Origin: Paulinella micropora
Taxonomy: Eukaryota > Cercozoa > Imbricatea > Euglyphida > Paulinellidae
Direction of reading: 5' to 3'
NCBI GenBank assembly: GCA_019918135.1
Contig: WBZZ01000144.1
Span: 30,001-94,000, forward strand
DNA length: 64,000 bases
Below are positions 24,158-33,013 of the stretch, in pieces. A program made the position numbers and the translations under genes. Position 1 is the first letter of the stretch; each line of letters opens with the position of its first letter. The notes below the pieces were generated by a model. That model did no database searches and had not been told where the DNA came from. It saw only the letters and a program-made list of their open reading frames with translations.

Positions 24158-24946
24158 CTACATTGGTCTCTTACTGTATTCCTTCTGCCATAGGACCATT
24201 CCTTCTGCTGTGCTCTTGATCTTTTGCATTTCATTAAGCAGTTCGTTCCATCGCTTACCGAATCTCGCATTTAGGGGTGTTTGGGATATCAAATTGTAGA
24301 TACGCTGAACGTGAAGCTTGTTTGCAGTGCGGTCTTCTGTCTCTATGAGTGCCCAGTTGGCTTTTCCCTCTTGCGTTGCCAAGTAAGCAGTGACTTCCTT
24401 CCCTATAGTAGCCTGCTCGGCTTGAGTAGCTGCCTTTTCCAACCTGGCGCGGAGACGACGTCCTTCTTCGAGAAAATCAATTTTCTTTTGTACATCACTG
24501 CTGACCAGCTTGGAGTCTGGCTGACGCCGCAGTGCATCCTCGCGTCTTTTAGCTTCTATAACTCCTACCCACATTCCCTTTCCGTGCTTGGTCTTCGTCA
24601 GGGCCTCGAGTCGTTTCTGCGCATTGTTGTACATCACCCAATCCCCGTACTCCTTTCCTGCTGTCATGTCGTCGTAGATGTTCCCGAGGAGCTCGATAAG
24701 CTCTTCGCCTTTGAACCCGCCGCCGCCGCCTGCTGCAGCAACGTAGTAAGAAGGGATAGCGATAGGCGCAGAGCGGGCGGAGTTCATGAGCGCGTGCACC
24801 GTGCGTGGGTTCCCGCTCCCTACGTACTGCTGCTTGACGGCCGGCACCTTGCGCCTGTCGATAAACTTGTTCATGGTGCCCTTCTGCCCGAGAGCCAGCT
24901 CCTCGAGGCTCTTGGACATCCACGGGGCAGTCGTGATCGTGTTCAT
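24158..24946 (-). CDS. Virion-block protein with TAPWMSKS N-terminal module (paralogue 2)
   Basis: The product is 262 aa. MNTITTAPWMSKSLEELALG matches paralogue 1. A Gly-rich linker (AAAGGGGGFKGEEL) is followed by a helical C-terminal half (LEALTKTKHGKGMWVGVIEA; FLEEGRRLRARLEKAATQAE; EEL-type helices). The tandem arrangement implies duplication with divergence of all but the N-terminal module. The ATG follows CCTTTAAAAAAAGC. Confidence 0.65.
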   Translation of the reverse strand: MNTITTAPWMSKSLEELALGQKGTMNKFIDRRKVPAVKQQYVGSGNPRTVHALMNSARSAPIAIPSYYVAAAGGGGGFKGEELIELLGNIYDDMTAGKEYGDWVMYNNAQKRLEALTKTKHGKGMWVGVIEAKRREDALRRQPDSKLVSSDVQKKIDFLEEGRRLRARLEKAATQAEQATIGKEVTAYLATQEGKANWALIETEDRTANKLHVQRIYNLISQTPLNARFGKRWNELLNEMQKIKSTAEGMVLWQKEYSKRPM

Positions 24947-25010
24947 GCTTTTTTTAAAGGCCAGGCGAGAAGATTTTTTTTTTTACTTCGTCTGATAATA
25001 AAAAGTCAAT

Positions 25011-26390
25011 ATGTCGAACCCAGTGCTAGAGAACCTCCCGCCGCTGCAGGACGGCGAGGAGGGCGAGAAGAAGCTGGAGGCAGAGATCGCGGAGTGGGAA
25101 GAGAACCAGAAGAAGCCAGGCAAGGAAGAGAAGAAGAAGGAGAAAGAACAAAAAAAGGAACAGGAAGAAAAGGAGAAGAACGAGCGCTCGTGCCGGCTCA
25201 TCGAGCGTTTCTACCCACGAGAGAAAGGGGCGGGGCAGATGTTCGTGCTTGTCGGCAAGTCGGAGCGAGGCAAGACGCACTTCCTGCGGTGGCTCTTGTA
25301 CAGCATGTGCGCCATGGAGAAGAACGCGTTCCAGTACGGCCTCATCATGGTCCGCACCAAGTTTAAGCACAGCTACAAGTTCCACTGGGCGACGCAGCAG
25401 CACGTGCGCATCTACGAGGGCTTCCGCAAGGACGTGCTGGTGCAGTACGTGGACAACCTGAAGAAGAGGTACCAACAGCTGGGCTACCTGGAGCCCTCCT
25501 TCATTGTGTTTGACGACCTGGTGGGTATCCTGAACAGCGCGGACGCCTGGATGCAGAACTTCATCGGAACCTACAGGCACTACAATATCACGCTGTTCAT
25601 TGCCGTCCAGTACCTGACGGGCAAGAACGCGGTCACGCCGATCATGCGCGAGCAAACTTCGTATTGTATCATGTTCAACTCCAAAGTGCAGAGGACGCTG
25701 GAGAACCTGTGGCTGAACTACGGCCAGCTGATGCCTCGCAAGGACTTTTACGCACACATCGCAAGCGCTACGGACCCCACGGCGCTAGGCACGAGGCACG
25801 CGTGCGTCGTCTACGCAGAGCACGAGGACAGCCTGTCAGAGAACTACATGTCCGTCCTCGCGCCCGCGAAGCTGCCCGACGGCCTCGTCCTCCTGAAGGG
25901 ACCCGACCTGCCCAAAGACGAGAAGACGGAGCAAGAGAAGAGGAAAGAAAGGAGGCAGCAGGAGCTAGGCTACCAGATTCCTGCCTGGATGCACCTCGCG
26001 CCCGGCAAGTACCAGGATAAGCTCAGGAAGCAGCTGTTCTTTGCCGACGCGGCCAGGCAGAGGATGAAGGGCAGAAGCATCCTTAGCAAGGACATGGCGG
26101 TGCTGCTGAAAGCAGAGAAAAGCATGATGGAAGCACAGAAGCTGGCAAAGGGCCTATACGACGAAGAAGAAAGAATGACCAAGAAGGCGAGGCAAGATAA
26201 GGACGCGCCTACGTACTTTTGGACGGGCGAAGGCTTCTCGACTGTCAGTGAGAACGATCCGAAAAGGACGGTCTTCGATGATAGGGAGCCGCCCCTCAGC
26301 CCCCAATCACGCAATAGGGCCATACTAGAGGGCCAGCTAAGGGAGCCAGCAACGCCGAGTGTACTAATAAGCTTTCCAGGCAAAAATTAA
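25011..26390 (+). CDS. Genome-packaging ATPase (FtsK/HerA, A32-like)
   Basis: The 459-aa product pumps DNA into the capsid. An acidic, Lys/Glu-rich N-terminus (25-65) precedes the ATPase core. Core motifs are Walker A VGKSERGKTH (about 80-89), Walker B FIVFDDL (about 164-170) with the two acidic residues, and a sensor Gln region FIAVQYLTG (about 196). The charged C-terminal half is longer than in many PLV ATPases and may contact the portal or vertex. It is the only plus-strand gene between 17.7 and 30.7 kb. The ATG follows a T-run and GATAATAAAAAGTCAAT. Confidence 0.9.
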   Translation: MSNPVLENLPPLQDGEEGEKKLEAEIAEWEENQKKPGKEEKKKEKEQKKEQEEKEKNERSCRLIERFYPREKGAGQMFVLVGKSERGKTHFLRWLLYSMCAMEKNAFQYGLIMVRTKFKHSYKFHWATQQHVRIYEGFRKDVLVQYVDNLKKRYQQLGYLEPSFIVFDDLVGILNSADAWMQNFIGTYRHYNITLFIAVQYLTGKNAVTPIMREQTSYCIMFNSKVQRTLENLWLNYGQLMPRKDFYAHIASATDPTALGTRHACVVYAEHEDSLSENYMSVLAPAKLPDGLVLLKGPDLPKDEKTEQEKRKERRQQELGYQIPAWMHLAPGKYQDKLRKQLFFADAARQRMKGRSILSKDMAVLLKAEKSMMEAQKLAKGLYDEEERMTKKARQDKDAPTYFWTGEGFSTVSENDPKRTVFDDREPPLSPQSRNRAILEGQLREPATPSVLISFPGKN

Positions 26391-26413
26391 AAAAAACTTC
26401 TTTTTAATGATTT

Positions 26414-26893
26414 TTACTGTAATAGCAAGTATTTTTCCCAATCATGATCTACCGTATAATGACTCAAATCCTCTTCTATGTCCTGGGTGGCGAGAGCGGC
26501 GACGGGGCTGTCCAGCACGAATGCGATGTCTTCGTTAGCTGCCGGGATTGTGAGAGGCAACAACAGCTCTGTGTCTGGGACGAAGGCAGGTGCAGGAGAC
26601 AATGCCTGCCTCCTTCTGGCTGTCCTGTATTTCCCGCGTGGCTCGCCGACCCCTTCCTTGACCTGCCTGCATACCTCAAGTCCAAGCCCCTTGTCGTTGC
26701 ACATCCACGTCCCGTCGCGTGAGACGCCGCGGCCTTTGATCTTGCTCTTGAAGATCTTCGTGTGGTCAAAGTCATTGTTCAAGAGGAAGCGCTTGATCCT
26801 GTGCGCAGAGACGTTCTTGTTCCAGCCGTAAGTGGCAGACAGCAGGTCGACGAGGCTAATGGCCGAGCCGTCAGGAGACGTCCGCAGCGACAT
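26414..26893 (-). CDS. Hypothetical protein, weakly KilA-N-like
   Basis: The product is 159 aa. The first part contains LVDLLSATYGWNKNVSAHRI followed by FLLNNDFDHTKIFKSKIKGR and VSRDGTWMCNDKGLGLEVCR. The order resembles the DNA-binding KilA-N/APSES fold (helical start, then a loop with G-x-W-x-C), but similarity is only pattern-level. The C-terminus is acidic. The start overlaps the 3' end of the tyrosine recombinase gene by 23 bp on the same strand, so it probably lies on the same transcript. Confidence 0.5.
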   Translation of the reverse strand: MSLRTSPDGSAISLVDLLSATYGWNKNVSAHRIKRFLLNNDFDHTKIFKSKIKGRGVSRDGTWMCNDKGLGLEVCRQVKEGVGEPRGKYRTARRRQALSPAPAFVPDTELLLPLTIPAANEDIAFVLDSPVAALATQDIEEDLSHYTVDHDWEKYLLLQ

Positions 26894-29354
26894 CGTCGTG
26901 CTTCTTTTTTTTGTGGTGGTTTTTGTAGACTTCTTCTCTGAAAAGTTGGCCAATGCCGCGCGTTGGTTCCTGTGCCGCACGGGCAAAAGCGGCATTTGCG
27001 GCTGCTACGTACTTTTTGGCCAGGCGCTTTGTAAATCTTTTCCCGCCCGGCCCGCGCCAGAAGCTCTGCGAAAGTGTGAGCTGTTCCCTGTGATTCTCGT
27101 AGTTTTCTTCGAAGAAAAGCACGCCTGCAGAGTGCTTGTCCTGGCTGCTGGATGCCGCGCGCAGCCGCTTGAGGTGGCGCCTGACGTCCTGCTCCAAGTC
27201 CCTCTTGGCCTGCTGGATTTCGTTGAGGAGCCTGGTGACGTTCATGGGAAGCACGTCGACCGCCTTGTAGTTGGTGTACATGTGCACTTTCTGGTAGAAG
27301 AGCTGAGAATTGAGGTTGTTGGACTCGTGCGCAAGCACCATGTTCAAGAAAACCGATTTCCCGATGTTCACGTTGCTGCCGTAGAGTTCGTACGCGCTGT
27401 TGGCGTAGATCGTTCGCAGCAAGTGCAGTGTGCCCCTCGGCAGTGGCTTGACGTCCTTCACGTCAACATCCGTGGCTACCGCACCGGTGTACAAGTCGAT
27501 CACCCTGTTGTACGCATTTACTAGGCCCGCCCCTCGCATGAGCTTCATGATGTCGGGGTTGGAGAGTGCCTGAGTAATCATCATGTTCTCCTTCTCAGCT
27601 CCCTCCGGCACACGATCCCACATTGCTTGGAAGTTCCCGTACTTTGAACCCGTGTCGATTTCAGCGTCATCTGGCTCTTCTTCGCCTTCGCCTTCGTCGC
27701 CTTCGGCCTTCTTCTTCTTCTTCTTAGGGCCGGGCTGCTTCTTCTCCACTGCGCCGTCCTCGTCAAGTACTTCGTCCACCGCGTCCACTTCGACGCCTGA
27801 CTTGCCGTCGCTCTGGCTGAACCCGTGCGTAACGATCCGCTTTAGGTCCGTGGTGTCGGCGGAGACCCAGCTGTTGGTGTCAGTAGCGGGCCGATTGAAC
27901 CTGTTGATGGGCCTCGTGGGGTTGAAAAGTTTCCTGTGCAGTAAGTGCAGCTCAATGTTCGCACGCATGTGCCTCCAGATGCGTACGACGTCGTACGCGC
28001 TGACGTCGAGCATGGCCAAGGGCTTGGCGACCGTACGGGGGTTGAACTCGACAGGGACCATCTTTTCTTTCGTCTCGAACTTGGCTTTTCGCTTCGCTAT
28101 CTTGCGCTGAGCCACGTACCTCGTCAGGGACAGGTCGCGGACTGTATCGAGCTTCTCTGCTTTCACTTTATCCTTGCTGAGCAAGCCAAAATCACTGAAC
28201 TTGACGACCTCGATACCACGCGCGCCGGTTACTGCCATCAAGAAGACCGCCTGCCACGCCCACGAAGGCACGTCCGCCGAGGGCGCGAAGTTCTCCGGGT
28301 CGAAGTAAGCATACGTCTTTTTAGCAGGATAAGGCTGGATCTCTAGGTCCTTGATCTTGCCGTACGGAAAATTGTCGTTGAGCTTGTGCTCGGCCAGCTC
28401 CGGCTCCTGCTCCGGCTCCGGCTCCGCAGGGTCTTCCCCCTCTTCCTCGCCTAAGTGTACTTCTTGGCCTTGGATACGCAGCACGTCGTCGTCGCCGTCG
28501 AGCCTCATCGAGCCTGCAGCGCCTGCCTCATAGTGCTTGTTGTCGCGTACAGCCTTTTCCCACTCGGTCGTCTCCTCCATCAGCCTGCGGTACATGCTCC
28601 CCAGGAGGCGCAGCCAGACGTCGTGGTTGATCATGTGCGTGTACTGCTGCTTCCTGCGGGAGATCTCCGCTTCTGCCACTCGCTGGACTTCGTTGAGGCT
28701 CCTGTCCATGAAGTAGCCCATGCCGAACATGTACGCGCCAAACTCCTGGCCGTAGGGTGACATGGAGAACTGCTTGTTGTTATAAGCTCCCTCTAGCTCT
28801 GGCGTACCGCCGTGCAGCCAATTAAAGAACTCCTTGTTGTTGGGAGCCCTGGTCTTGGCCATGGGGTACGCAGCATCAAGCAGTTCATTCACGAACTGCA
28901 CGTGCTCCTCGATATCATCTCTCAGGATCAGGAAGTTGCGGCACCAGTACAGCAGGCACATCCAGAAGCTCTTCTTGCCCTCCAGACACTCCACACAATC
29001 GTCCGCTTCTGCTTTCTTGTTGTTCTTTGCGTCCCACTGCAGCTTCTCTTCCTTCTCCTCGTCAGTCAGGTTCTTAAACAAGTATTTGCCGACCGTCCAC
29101 TCCTTGGCGTCAACGAGCTTAGTGTCTTCGTGTATAAATGGTATATGGAAGCGGTTATCCTTGCCGTCGTCGCGATCCTCCAGCAGGAACTTGGCTCTCT
29201 CCAAGCCAGGGTTTTTTTTACCTGCACCCCCTGCACAGGCAATGCCTTTGTACATGTTCACTGCACTCGAGAGCTTCGCGGTCTTCTCTGCGTCGGGGTC
29301 ACGGACCGCAAAGCGCCTGGGATCATCGCGGTTGTCCGGGACAATGGTCTTCAT
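26871..29354 (-). CDS. Tyrosine recombinase (integrase/telomere-resolvase-like)
   Basis: The 827-aa product is very long for the family. A 350-residue N-terminal region with an acidic insert precedes the catalytic part. Motif order matches tyrosine recombinases: first Arg in AVTGARGIEVVKF (about 376), Lys-rich segment, HLLRTIYANSAYELYG with His and Arg (about 642-645), LAHES His (about 671), and Tyr in SQLFYQKVHMYTN (about 682-690). Spacing from the His to the nearest Tyr is 11, near the usual 9. A low-complexity insert (PGPKKKKKKAEGDEGEGEE) separates the two halves. It may integrate the genome into the host, or resolve palindromic ends as protelomerases do. The choice is open. Confidence 0.75.
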   Translation of the reverse strand: MKTIVPDNRDDPRRFAVRDPDAEKTAKLSSAVNMYKGIACAGGAGKKNPGLERAKFLLEDRDDGKDNRFHIPFIHEDTKLVDAKEWTVGKYLFKNLTDEEKEEKLQWDAKNNKKAEADDCVECLEGKKSFWMCLLYWCRNFLILRDDIEEHVQFVNELLDAAYPMAKTRAPNNKEFFNWLHGGTPELEGAYNNKQFSMSPYGQEFGAYMFGMGYFMDRSLNEVQRVAEAEISRRKQQYTHMINHDVWLRLLGSMYRRLMEETTEWEKAVRDNKHYEAGAAGSMRLDGDDDVLRIQGQEVHLGEEEGEDPAEPEPEQEPELAEHKLNDNFPYGKIKDLEIQPYPAKKTYAYFDPENFAPSADVPSWAWQAVFLMAVTGARGIEVVKFSDFGLLSKDKVKAEKLDTVRDLSLTRYVAQRKIAKRKAKFETKEKMVPVEFNPRTVAKPLAMLDVSAYDVVRIWRHMRANIELHLLHRKLFNPTRPINRFNRPATDTNSWVSADTTDLKRIVTHGFSQSDGKSGVEVDAVDEVLDEDGAVEKKQPGPKKKKKKAEGDEGEGEEEPDDAEIDTGSKYGNFQAMWDRVPEGAEKENMMITQALSNPDIMKLMRGAGLVNAYNRVIDLYTGAVATDVDVKDVKPLPRGTLHLLRTIYANSAYELYGSNVNIGKSVFLNMVLAHESNNLNSQLFYQKVHMYTNYKAVDVLPMNVTRLLNEIQQAKRDLEQDVRRHLKRLRAASSSQDKHSAGVLFFEENYENHREQLTLSQSFWRGPGGKRFTKRLAKKYVAAANAAFARAAQEPTRGIGQLFREEVYKNHHKKKKHDDVAADVS

Positions 29355-29365
29355 GTCATCCTTTA

Positions 29366-29752
29366 TCAGAGATCAATACCAAAAGCAGTCAGCCTCAGCA
29401 AAGTCTGTATGTTCTTCCCGGGGTTCGCGTCATCTATTCTCTTTAGTTCGCGCAACGAGCCGGTGAAGGCCTGCCGCAAGTCGAGCCAGGTGTCTCTGTG
29501 CTTCTTCTCCAGCCAGTACGGGTCCATGTGTGTCCGAGGCGGCAGAGACACTGTCTTCTTGCTCACGTCGTCGAGCGTGACTTCGAAGGCATCTTTAACA
29601 CGCTCGTAGTCAGGGGGAGCCTTCCACGCGCCGGGCTGTTCGGACTTGAGCTCCCATTTCCTGGAAGGAAAGAGCTGTACCGGCAGCTGCTGGCCCGCGA
29701 GTTTTATGCCGTTCTTGTTCCGGAAGTAGACGCCTATGTCACTAGTTGCCAT
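29366..29752 (-). CDS. Hypothetical protein
   Basis: The product is 128 aa, mixed alpha/beta in character (KLAGQQLPVQLFPSRKWEL; LDLRQAFTGSLRELKRIDDA). It lies 11 bp upstream of the recombinase gene on the same strand, so the two are probably expressed together and it might be a recombinase partner. No family recognised. Confidence 0.55.
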   Translation of the reverse strand: MATSDIGVYFRNKNGIKLAGQQLPVQLFPSRKWELKSEQPGAWKAPPDYERVKDAFEVTLDDVSKKTVSLPPRTHMDPYWLEKKHRDTWLDLRQAFTGSLRELKRIDDANPGKNIQTLLRLTAFGIDL

Positions 29753-29783
29753 TTGAGAAAAGAAAAATGTTGTACTTGCGTAA

Positions 29784-30632
29784 TTAAACGTTCATTTTAA
29801 TTTTTTTTACAATTTTAAAACCCGCAGCAGTCTCTGCTGCTCTCTTCCTGGGCCGGCCGAGTAGATGTGATTCGTAGGGCTTTGCTACCCCTCCGTCGGC
29901 CACGCTGAGTATGTTTCCCGCCAGAGGTAGGTACTCCCACTTCAGCTCTGCGCAGACTGCCGCGATCATTGCGTTCTGGCGGTGAATCGACTCGCCTTGC
30001 TTTAGTCGAGGCACGAACTCTGCCTCTTCCTCTCTCCCCAACAGTCGCAGCAGGAAACTCAGAAGGCTGGTATAGTTTATGAAACAGACCCGATACCAGC
30101 CGAAAAAAGCCATTAGCTGACCACGAACACGCGGCCACGCCCTGTCCACTTGCAAGAAGAGGTTTTCGAGGTCGGCTACGACCTGCGGCTCCAACTCCGG
30201 CCTGCTCGACCTCTTCCCCGCGATCTGCCAGCACAGCTGGTTCGCCACGTGCCACTGCAAGGGAGGCTCGCTTTCCTTCTTGAACAGGTGGCGAAGGCTG
30301 GCTGGGGTGAGGAGAGGGCGAGGGACTCGGTACTTGAACAGGAGATCCCTCGCCCTCGCCACCAAAGTAGTAGAGGCCAGGTTCTTCCTCGATCTCATCG
30401 ATGTCATGTTGAAAATCGAACGATACACTTCTCTGAAGCGCGAAATCCTCGTATAGCCTCCCTGCCTTTTCACCTGCTGGCATATCTCCCTTTGGTCTCC
30501 GAGCAAGCTTCCGTTCACGAGCCACTGGGGACCGTAAAGCGAATTCTGGTACTTCACCATCCCACATATTCTGCAGTATGTCCCTGAGGTCTCAAGACAG
30601 AAAACGAAGTCACACTCACCCACACAGGACAT
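29784..30632 (-). CDS. VLTF3-like late transcription factor
   Basis: The product is 282 aa. The N-terminus has the zinc-ribbon pattern C3, C7, C20 and C23 (MSCVGECDFVFC then YCRICG). The RQGGYTRISRFREVY segment corresponds to the KR-x-x-HF-E element of poxvirus A2/NCLDV VLTF3. The C-terminus (MAFFGWYRVCFINYTSLLSF; LGREEEAEFVPRLKQGES; AAVCAELKWEYLPL) matches its conserved tail. VLTF3 directs late-gene transcription and is a hallmark of NCLDVs and many PLVs. The stop lies next to the 128-aa gene. Confidence 0.78.
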   Translation of the reverse strand: MSCVGECDFVFCLETSGTYCRICGMVKYQNSLYGPQWLVNGSLLGDQREICQQVKRQGGYTRISRFREVYRSIFNMTSMRSRKNLASTTLVARARDLLFKYRVPRPLLTPASLRHLFKKESEPPLQWHVANQLCWQIAGKRSSRPELEPQVVADLENLFLQVDRAWPRVRGQLMAFFGWYRVCFINYTSLLSFLLRLLGREEEAEFVPRLKQGESIHRQNAMIAAVCAELKWEYLPLAGNILSVADGGVAKPYESHLLGRPRKRAAETAAGFKIVKKIKMNV

Positions 30633-30735
30633 TATAAATTTTTTTTTTGTGAGAAGAGAAGGCAGAATTTTGAAACCCGGGAGAGGCTACACTTAAGGGT
30701 TTTAAAACTAGCACGGGAAGAAAAAAAAAAGAAAA
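30633..30735. promoter_or_regulatory. Divergent promoter with GTTTTAAAAC
   Basis: Spacer between divergent VLTF3-like and VLTF2-like genes. It contains TTTATAATG context on one side and GTTTTAAAAC (30699-30708) followed by an A10 run before the other ATG. GTTTTAAAAC is the core of the TIR palindrome. Confidence 0.4.
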
Positions 30736-31287
30736 ATGCAGCGTTATCCAACCTACAAGGGAGTCTGCTGGTACTGCGTCCACAAGTCAGGAAGTGGCGA
30801 GTATTATGCCATCCCGATATGCCAGGACGAGGAAGATGCTACCATGCACGTCTTTGGTTTTTTTTGCTCGCTGGCCTGCGCAGCCGCGTACATAGACAAC
30901 TATATGACCAGGCTGAACCAAGAGAGGGCAAGAGCGCTTTTCCAGTGCATGTCGCGTGTCAACTACCGGTGTGAAGTAGTCAGGCCGGCACCGCACATAC
31001 ACAACCTCTACACTTTCGGCGGGGTCATGACTATCAAGGAGTTCCGGGCGGCCGGAGGGATTAAGCCTATCGAAGCGCCGTACATGGAACGCAAGAGTCA
31101 TCAAACACACTTTATTAGTAAGAGACAAGGCAAACCGTTCACGCTCGTAAGGTCCAGAAAGGCTATAGTGCGTCTTCAGGGTCTCCAGCTTCTGTCGTCT
31201 TCTGTTTCTTCGTCTTCCTCTTTATCACGACGTAGGGAGTCGGGGAGATCGGACTATCCACGATCACGGTCGAGGCGTCGGATGTAG
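30736..31287 (+). CDS. VLTF2-like/MYM-type zinc-finger protein
   Basis: The product is 183 aa. CWYCVH near the N-terminus, followed by GFFCSLACAAAYIDNY, gives the C-x2-C...FCS-x2-C-x3-Y pattern of MYM fingers and of the poxvirus A1/iridovirus VLTF2 late factor. The C-terminus is Ser/Arg-rich (SSSSSLSRRRESGRSDYPRS) and encoded opposite the convergent clamp gene (125 bp overlap). Along with the adjacent VLTF3-like gene it suggests a small late-transcription module. The ATG follows an A10-GAAAA leader. Confidence 0.68.
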   Translation: MQRYPTYKGVCWYCVHKSGSGEYYAIPICQDEEDATMHVFGFFCSLACAAAYIDNYMTRLNQERARALFQCMSRVNYRCEVVRPAPHIHNLYTFGGVMTIKEFRAAGGIKPIEAPYMERKSHQTHFISKRQGKPFTLVRSRKAIVRLQGLQLLSSSVSSSSSLSRRRESGRSDYPRSRSRRRM

Positions 31288-32137
31288 ACCTTTCGACTCC
31301 TTCCTCCTCCTCCATTTCCCCTTCCTCCACCCCAAGGACGTCGAACGCCAGCCACGAGGCCTGGTCGTTCTTGAAGATAAAGGTCATCTTCTGCATATCG
31401 TGGTCGACCGCGACAATGACGCGTCCCTTCTTTTTGTCGTGGAAGCCGTAGGCCTTCATCACATTCTTGATTACATCCAGCGGGTAGATCTCGCCTTCCG
31501 GAAGGGACGCGAGCTTGCCGACAGACCTCCTTACGAACGAAGGCGGGGAAAGCTCTGTCATCGTAACCGCCCCAGCAAGTGAAGTACACGATGCCTTGAC
31601 CGGGTCGACCGCTCGCAAGGCAGACTTAAAGACAACCTTATTGTTGTCGTCGACAGAGATGCTGCAGTGAGTACTTGACTTGCTGTGGTGTTTGACCACA
31701 GCCGCGAGGGCCGGGCTGGAAATATCAACAAGAACGTCGCATTCGGACTTGACACTGGTCAGCGTCACGAAATCGGATGGCATGCGCAGGTTGCTCAGTT
31801 TCGTCTCGTGTTCGAATGTCTTGGACTCGTTGTGAAAGATGAGGCGGAGCCCGTTATCGCCAAGCGACATCTCCAGCGTCATGCCGACCCTGAATACCTG
31901 GAGACAGGCGCTCGTCTCCTTCAGGTCAAGCACGAGCGTGACCTCCTCCTTGGAGCCGCTGACCTCATCACCCTCAAAGTCTATGTGAAAACGGACGGAG
32001 AGCCTGTCGCTGAGACCGCAGAGATCTAGACCAGTCTTCTTGTTGCACACTACCCTGCCCTCGAGCAGTAGGGGGGCAATGCTGTCAATCGCACGCTTGA
32101 ACGCCACCCCGTGAGCTTTCGTTTTCCAACTAAACAT
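31163..32137 (-). CDS. PCNA-like sliding clamp
   Basis: The product is 324 aa. FKRAIDSIAPLLLEGRVVCN followed by KKTGLDLCGLSDRLSVRFHI resembles the first PCNA half (the Gly-Leu-x-L-x-x-M/L-D turn). EVTLVLDLKETSACLQVFRV-type strands follow. The second half repeats the pattern (ALRAVDPVKASC...). The acidic C-terminal 60 residues (EEGEMEEEEGVE) end in a basic KRKTKKQK and are extra. A clamp would hold a polymerase, perhaps the host's. The similarity is by pattern, and the acidic tail is unusual. Confidence 0.6.
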   Translation of the reverse strand: MFSWKTKAHGVAFKRAIDSIAPLLLEGRVVCNKKTGLDLCGLSDRLSVRFHIDFEGDEVSGSKEEVTLVLDLKETSACLQVFRVGMTLEMSLGDNGLRLIFHNESKTFEHETKLSNLRMPSDFVTLTSVKSECDVLVDISSPALAAVVKHHSKSSTHCSISVDDNNKVVFKSALRAVDPVKASCTSLAGAVTMTELSPPSFVRRSVGKLASLPEGEIYPLDVIKNVMKAYGFHDKKKGRVIVAVDHDMQKMTFIFKNDQASWLAFDVLGVEEGEMEEEEGVERSTSDASTVIVDSPISPTPYVVIKRKTKKQKTTEAGDPEDAL

Positions 32138-32272
32138 TTCCTTTTTTTCTTTTTATGTAGAGATATTTTTTTGTCCCCTTTTTTTCCGTTCTAGTTTTAA
32201 ATCTGAGGAAAGTTTTAAAGAAGACATTAAAAAAAAATCACAAAATTGAACTTCCTTTGCAAAAAAGAAGCG
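32138..32272. promoter_or_regulatory. Divergent promoter region
   Basis: A/T-rich spacer between the clamp-like and the following plus-strand gene, with several T8 runs and ATTAAAAAAAAATCACAAAATTG before the start. No other gene visible. Confidence 0.35.
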
Positions 32273-33013
32273 ATGTCAACAGAACTGTTCTTCTACAAAG
32301 ACAATGGCACGTCCTCTAAGCTACCGCTCACAGAAGATTCCCTACAGAAGAGTGTGGCCTACGGTGAACCACGACTGGTCTTTGGAAGTCTACTTACCCC
32401 AGTCTTCCTCAAGAACGAGAAAGGAGACAAGTTTCCTTTCTGCGTGATCCTGCCGTCCATGAGGCTCGGTTTTGACCCTTCGAAGTACGGAGACTCTGGC
32501 AGAACGAGCATAGAGCTGGACTTTGGTGACGCAAGAAACTACAAGCACATCCAGAATGCACTGATCGCGGTCATGGCAATCGACGACAAGTTCCAGAGCG
32601 ACGTGGTCAAGTACAGGAGCATCATGGTCCCGGGCATGAAGGAGACGGGGCCGGCAGCTAAGACCAACCAACAAGTGTCCGACAGCTACGCACGTATGAC
32701 GAGGCTAAGGACGTCCGCCAAATCGGACCGCGCCTGGCCTCCGAGGCTCACGGTGAACCTGACGGATGCGAAGAACCTTACGCCTGAGACGACGGAGTAC
32801 AAGAAAGGCGATGCGGTAACTACGCTTCTGATGTGTACTGGGCTCTGTGCAAAGGACAACAAGATCCAGCCTAGCTGGAAGGTGCTGCAAATCCGCCATC
32901 AGAGAGATGGTCTGCCGTACCCTGACCAAGCGCTCTCCGAAGAGGCCGCATTCGGTGTCCAGCTCTCGCACGAGGGGTCCGGTGCGGTAAGTATCACTGA
33001 CGCAGCTATATGA
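32273..33013 (+). CDS. Putative ssDNA-binding-type protein
   Basis: The product is 246 aa. AWPPRLTVNLTDAKNLTPET, GDAVTTLLMCTGLCAKDNKI and a basic KVLQIRHQRDG strand resemble the later half of OB-fold ssDNA-binding proteins of giant viruses. The first half (LFFYKDNGTSSKLPLTEDSL; FPFCVILPSMRLGFDP) is beta-rich. Position between clamp and helicase fits a replication accessory factor. Identity is tentative. The internal ATG (MSTELFF) follows AAAAAAGAAGCG. The 3' end overlaps the convergent gene by 8 bp. Confidence 0.5.
   Translation: MSTELFFYKDNGTSSKLPLTEDSLQKSVAYGEPRLVFGSLLTPVFLKNEKGDKFPFCVILPSMRLGFDPSKYGDSGRTSIELDFGDARNYKHIQNALIAVMAIDDKFQSDVVKYRSIMVPGMKETGPAAKTNQQVSDSYARMTRLRTSAKSDRAWPPRLTVNLTDAKNLTPETTEYKKGDAVTTLLMCTGLCAKDNKIQPSWKVLQIRHQRDGLPYPDQALSEEAAFGVQLSHEGSGAVSITDAAI

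Noticed and set aside
25026-25757. A minus-strand Leu-rich frame
   Set aside because: Antisense to the packaging ATPase; Leu runs derive from Lys/Glu codons of the sense strand.
28812-29609. A plus-strand frame of 265 codons
   Set aside because: Antisense to the recombinase and the 128-aa gene.
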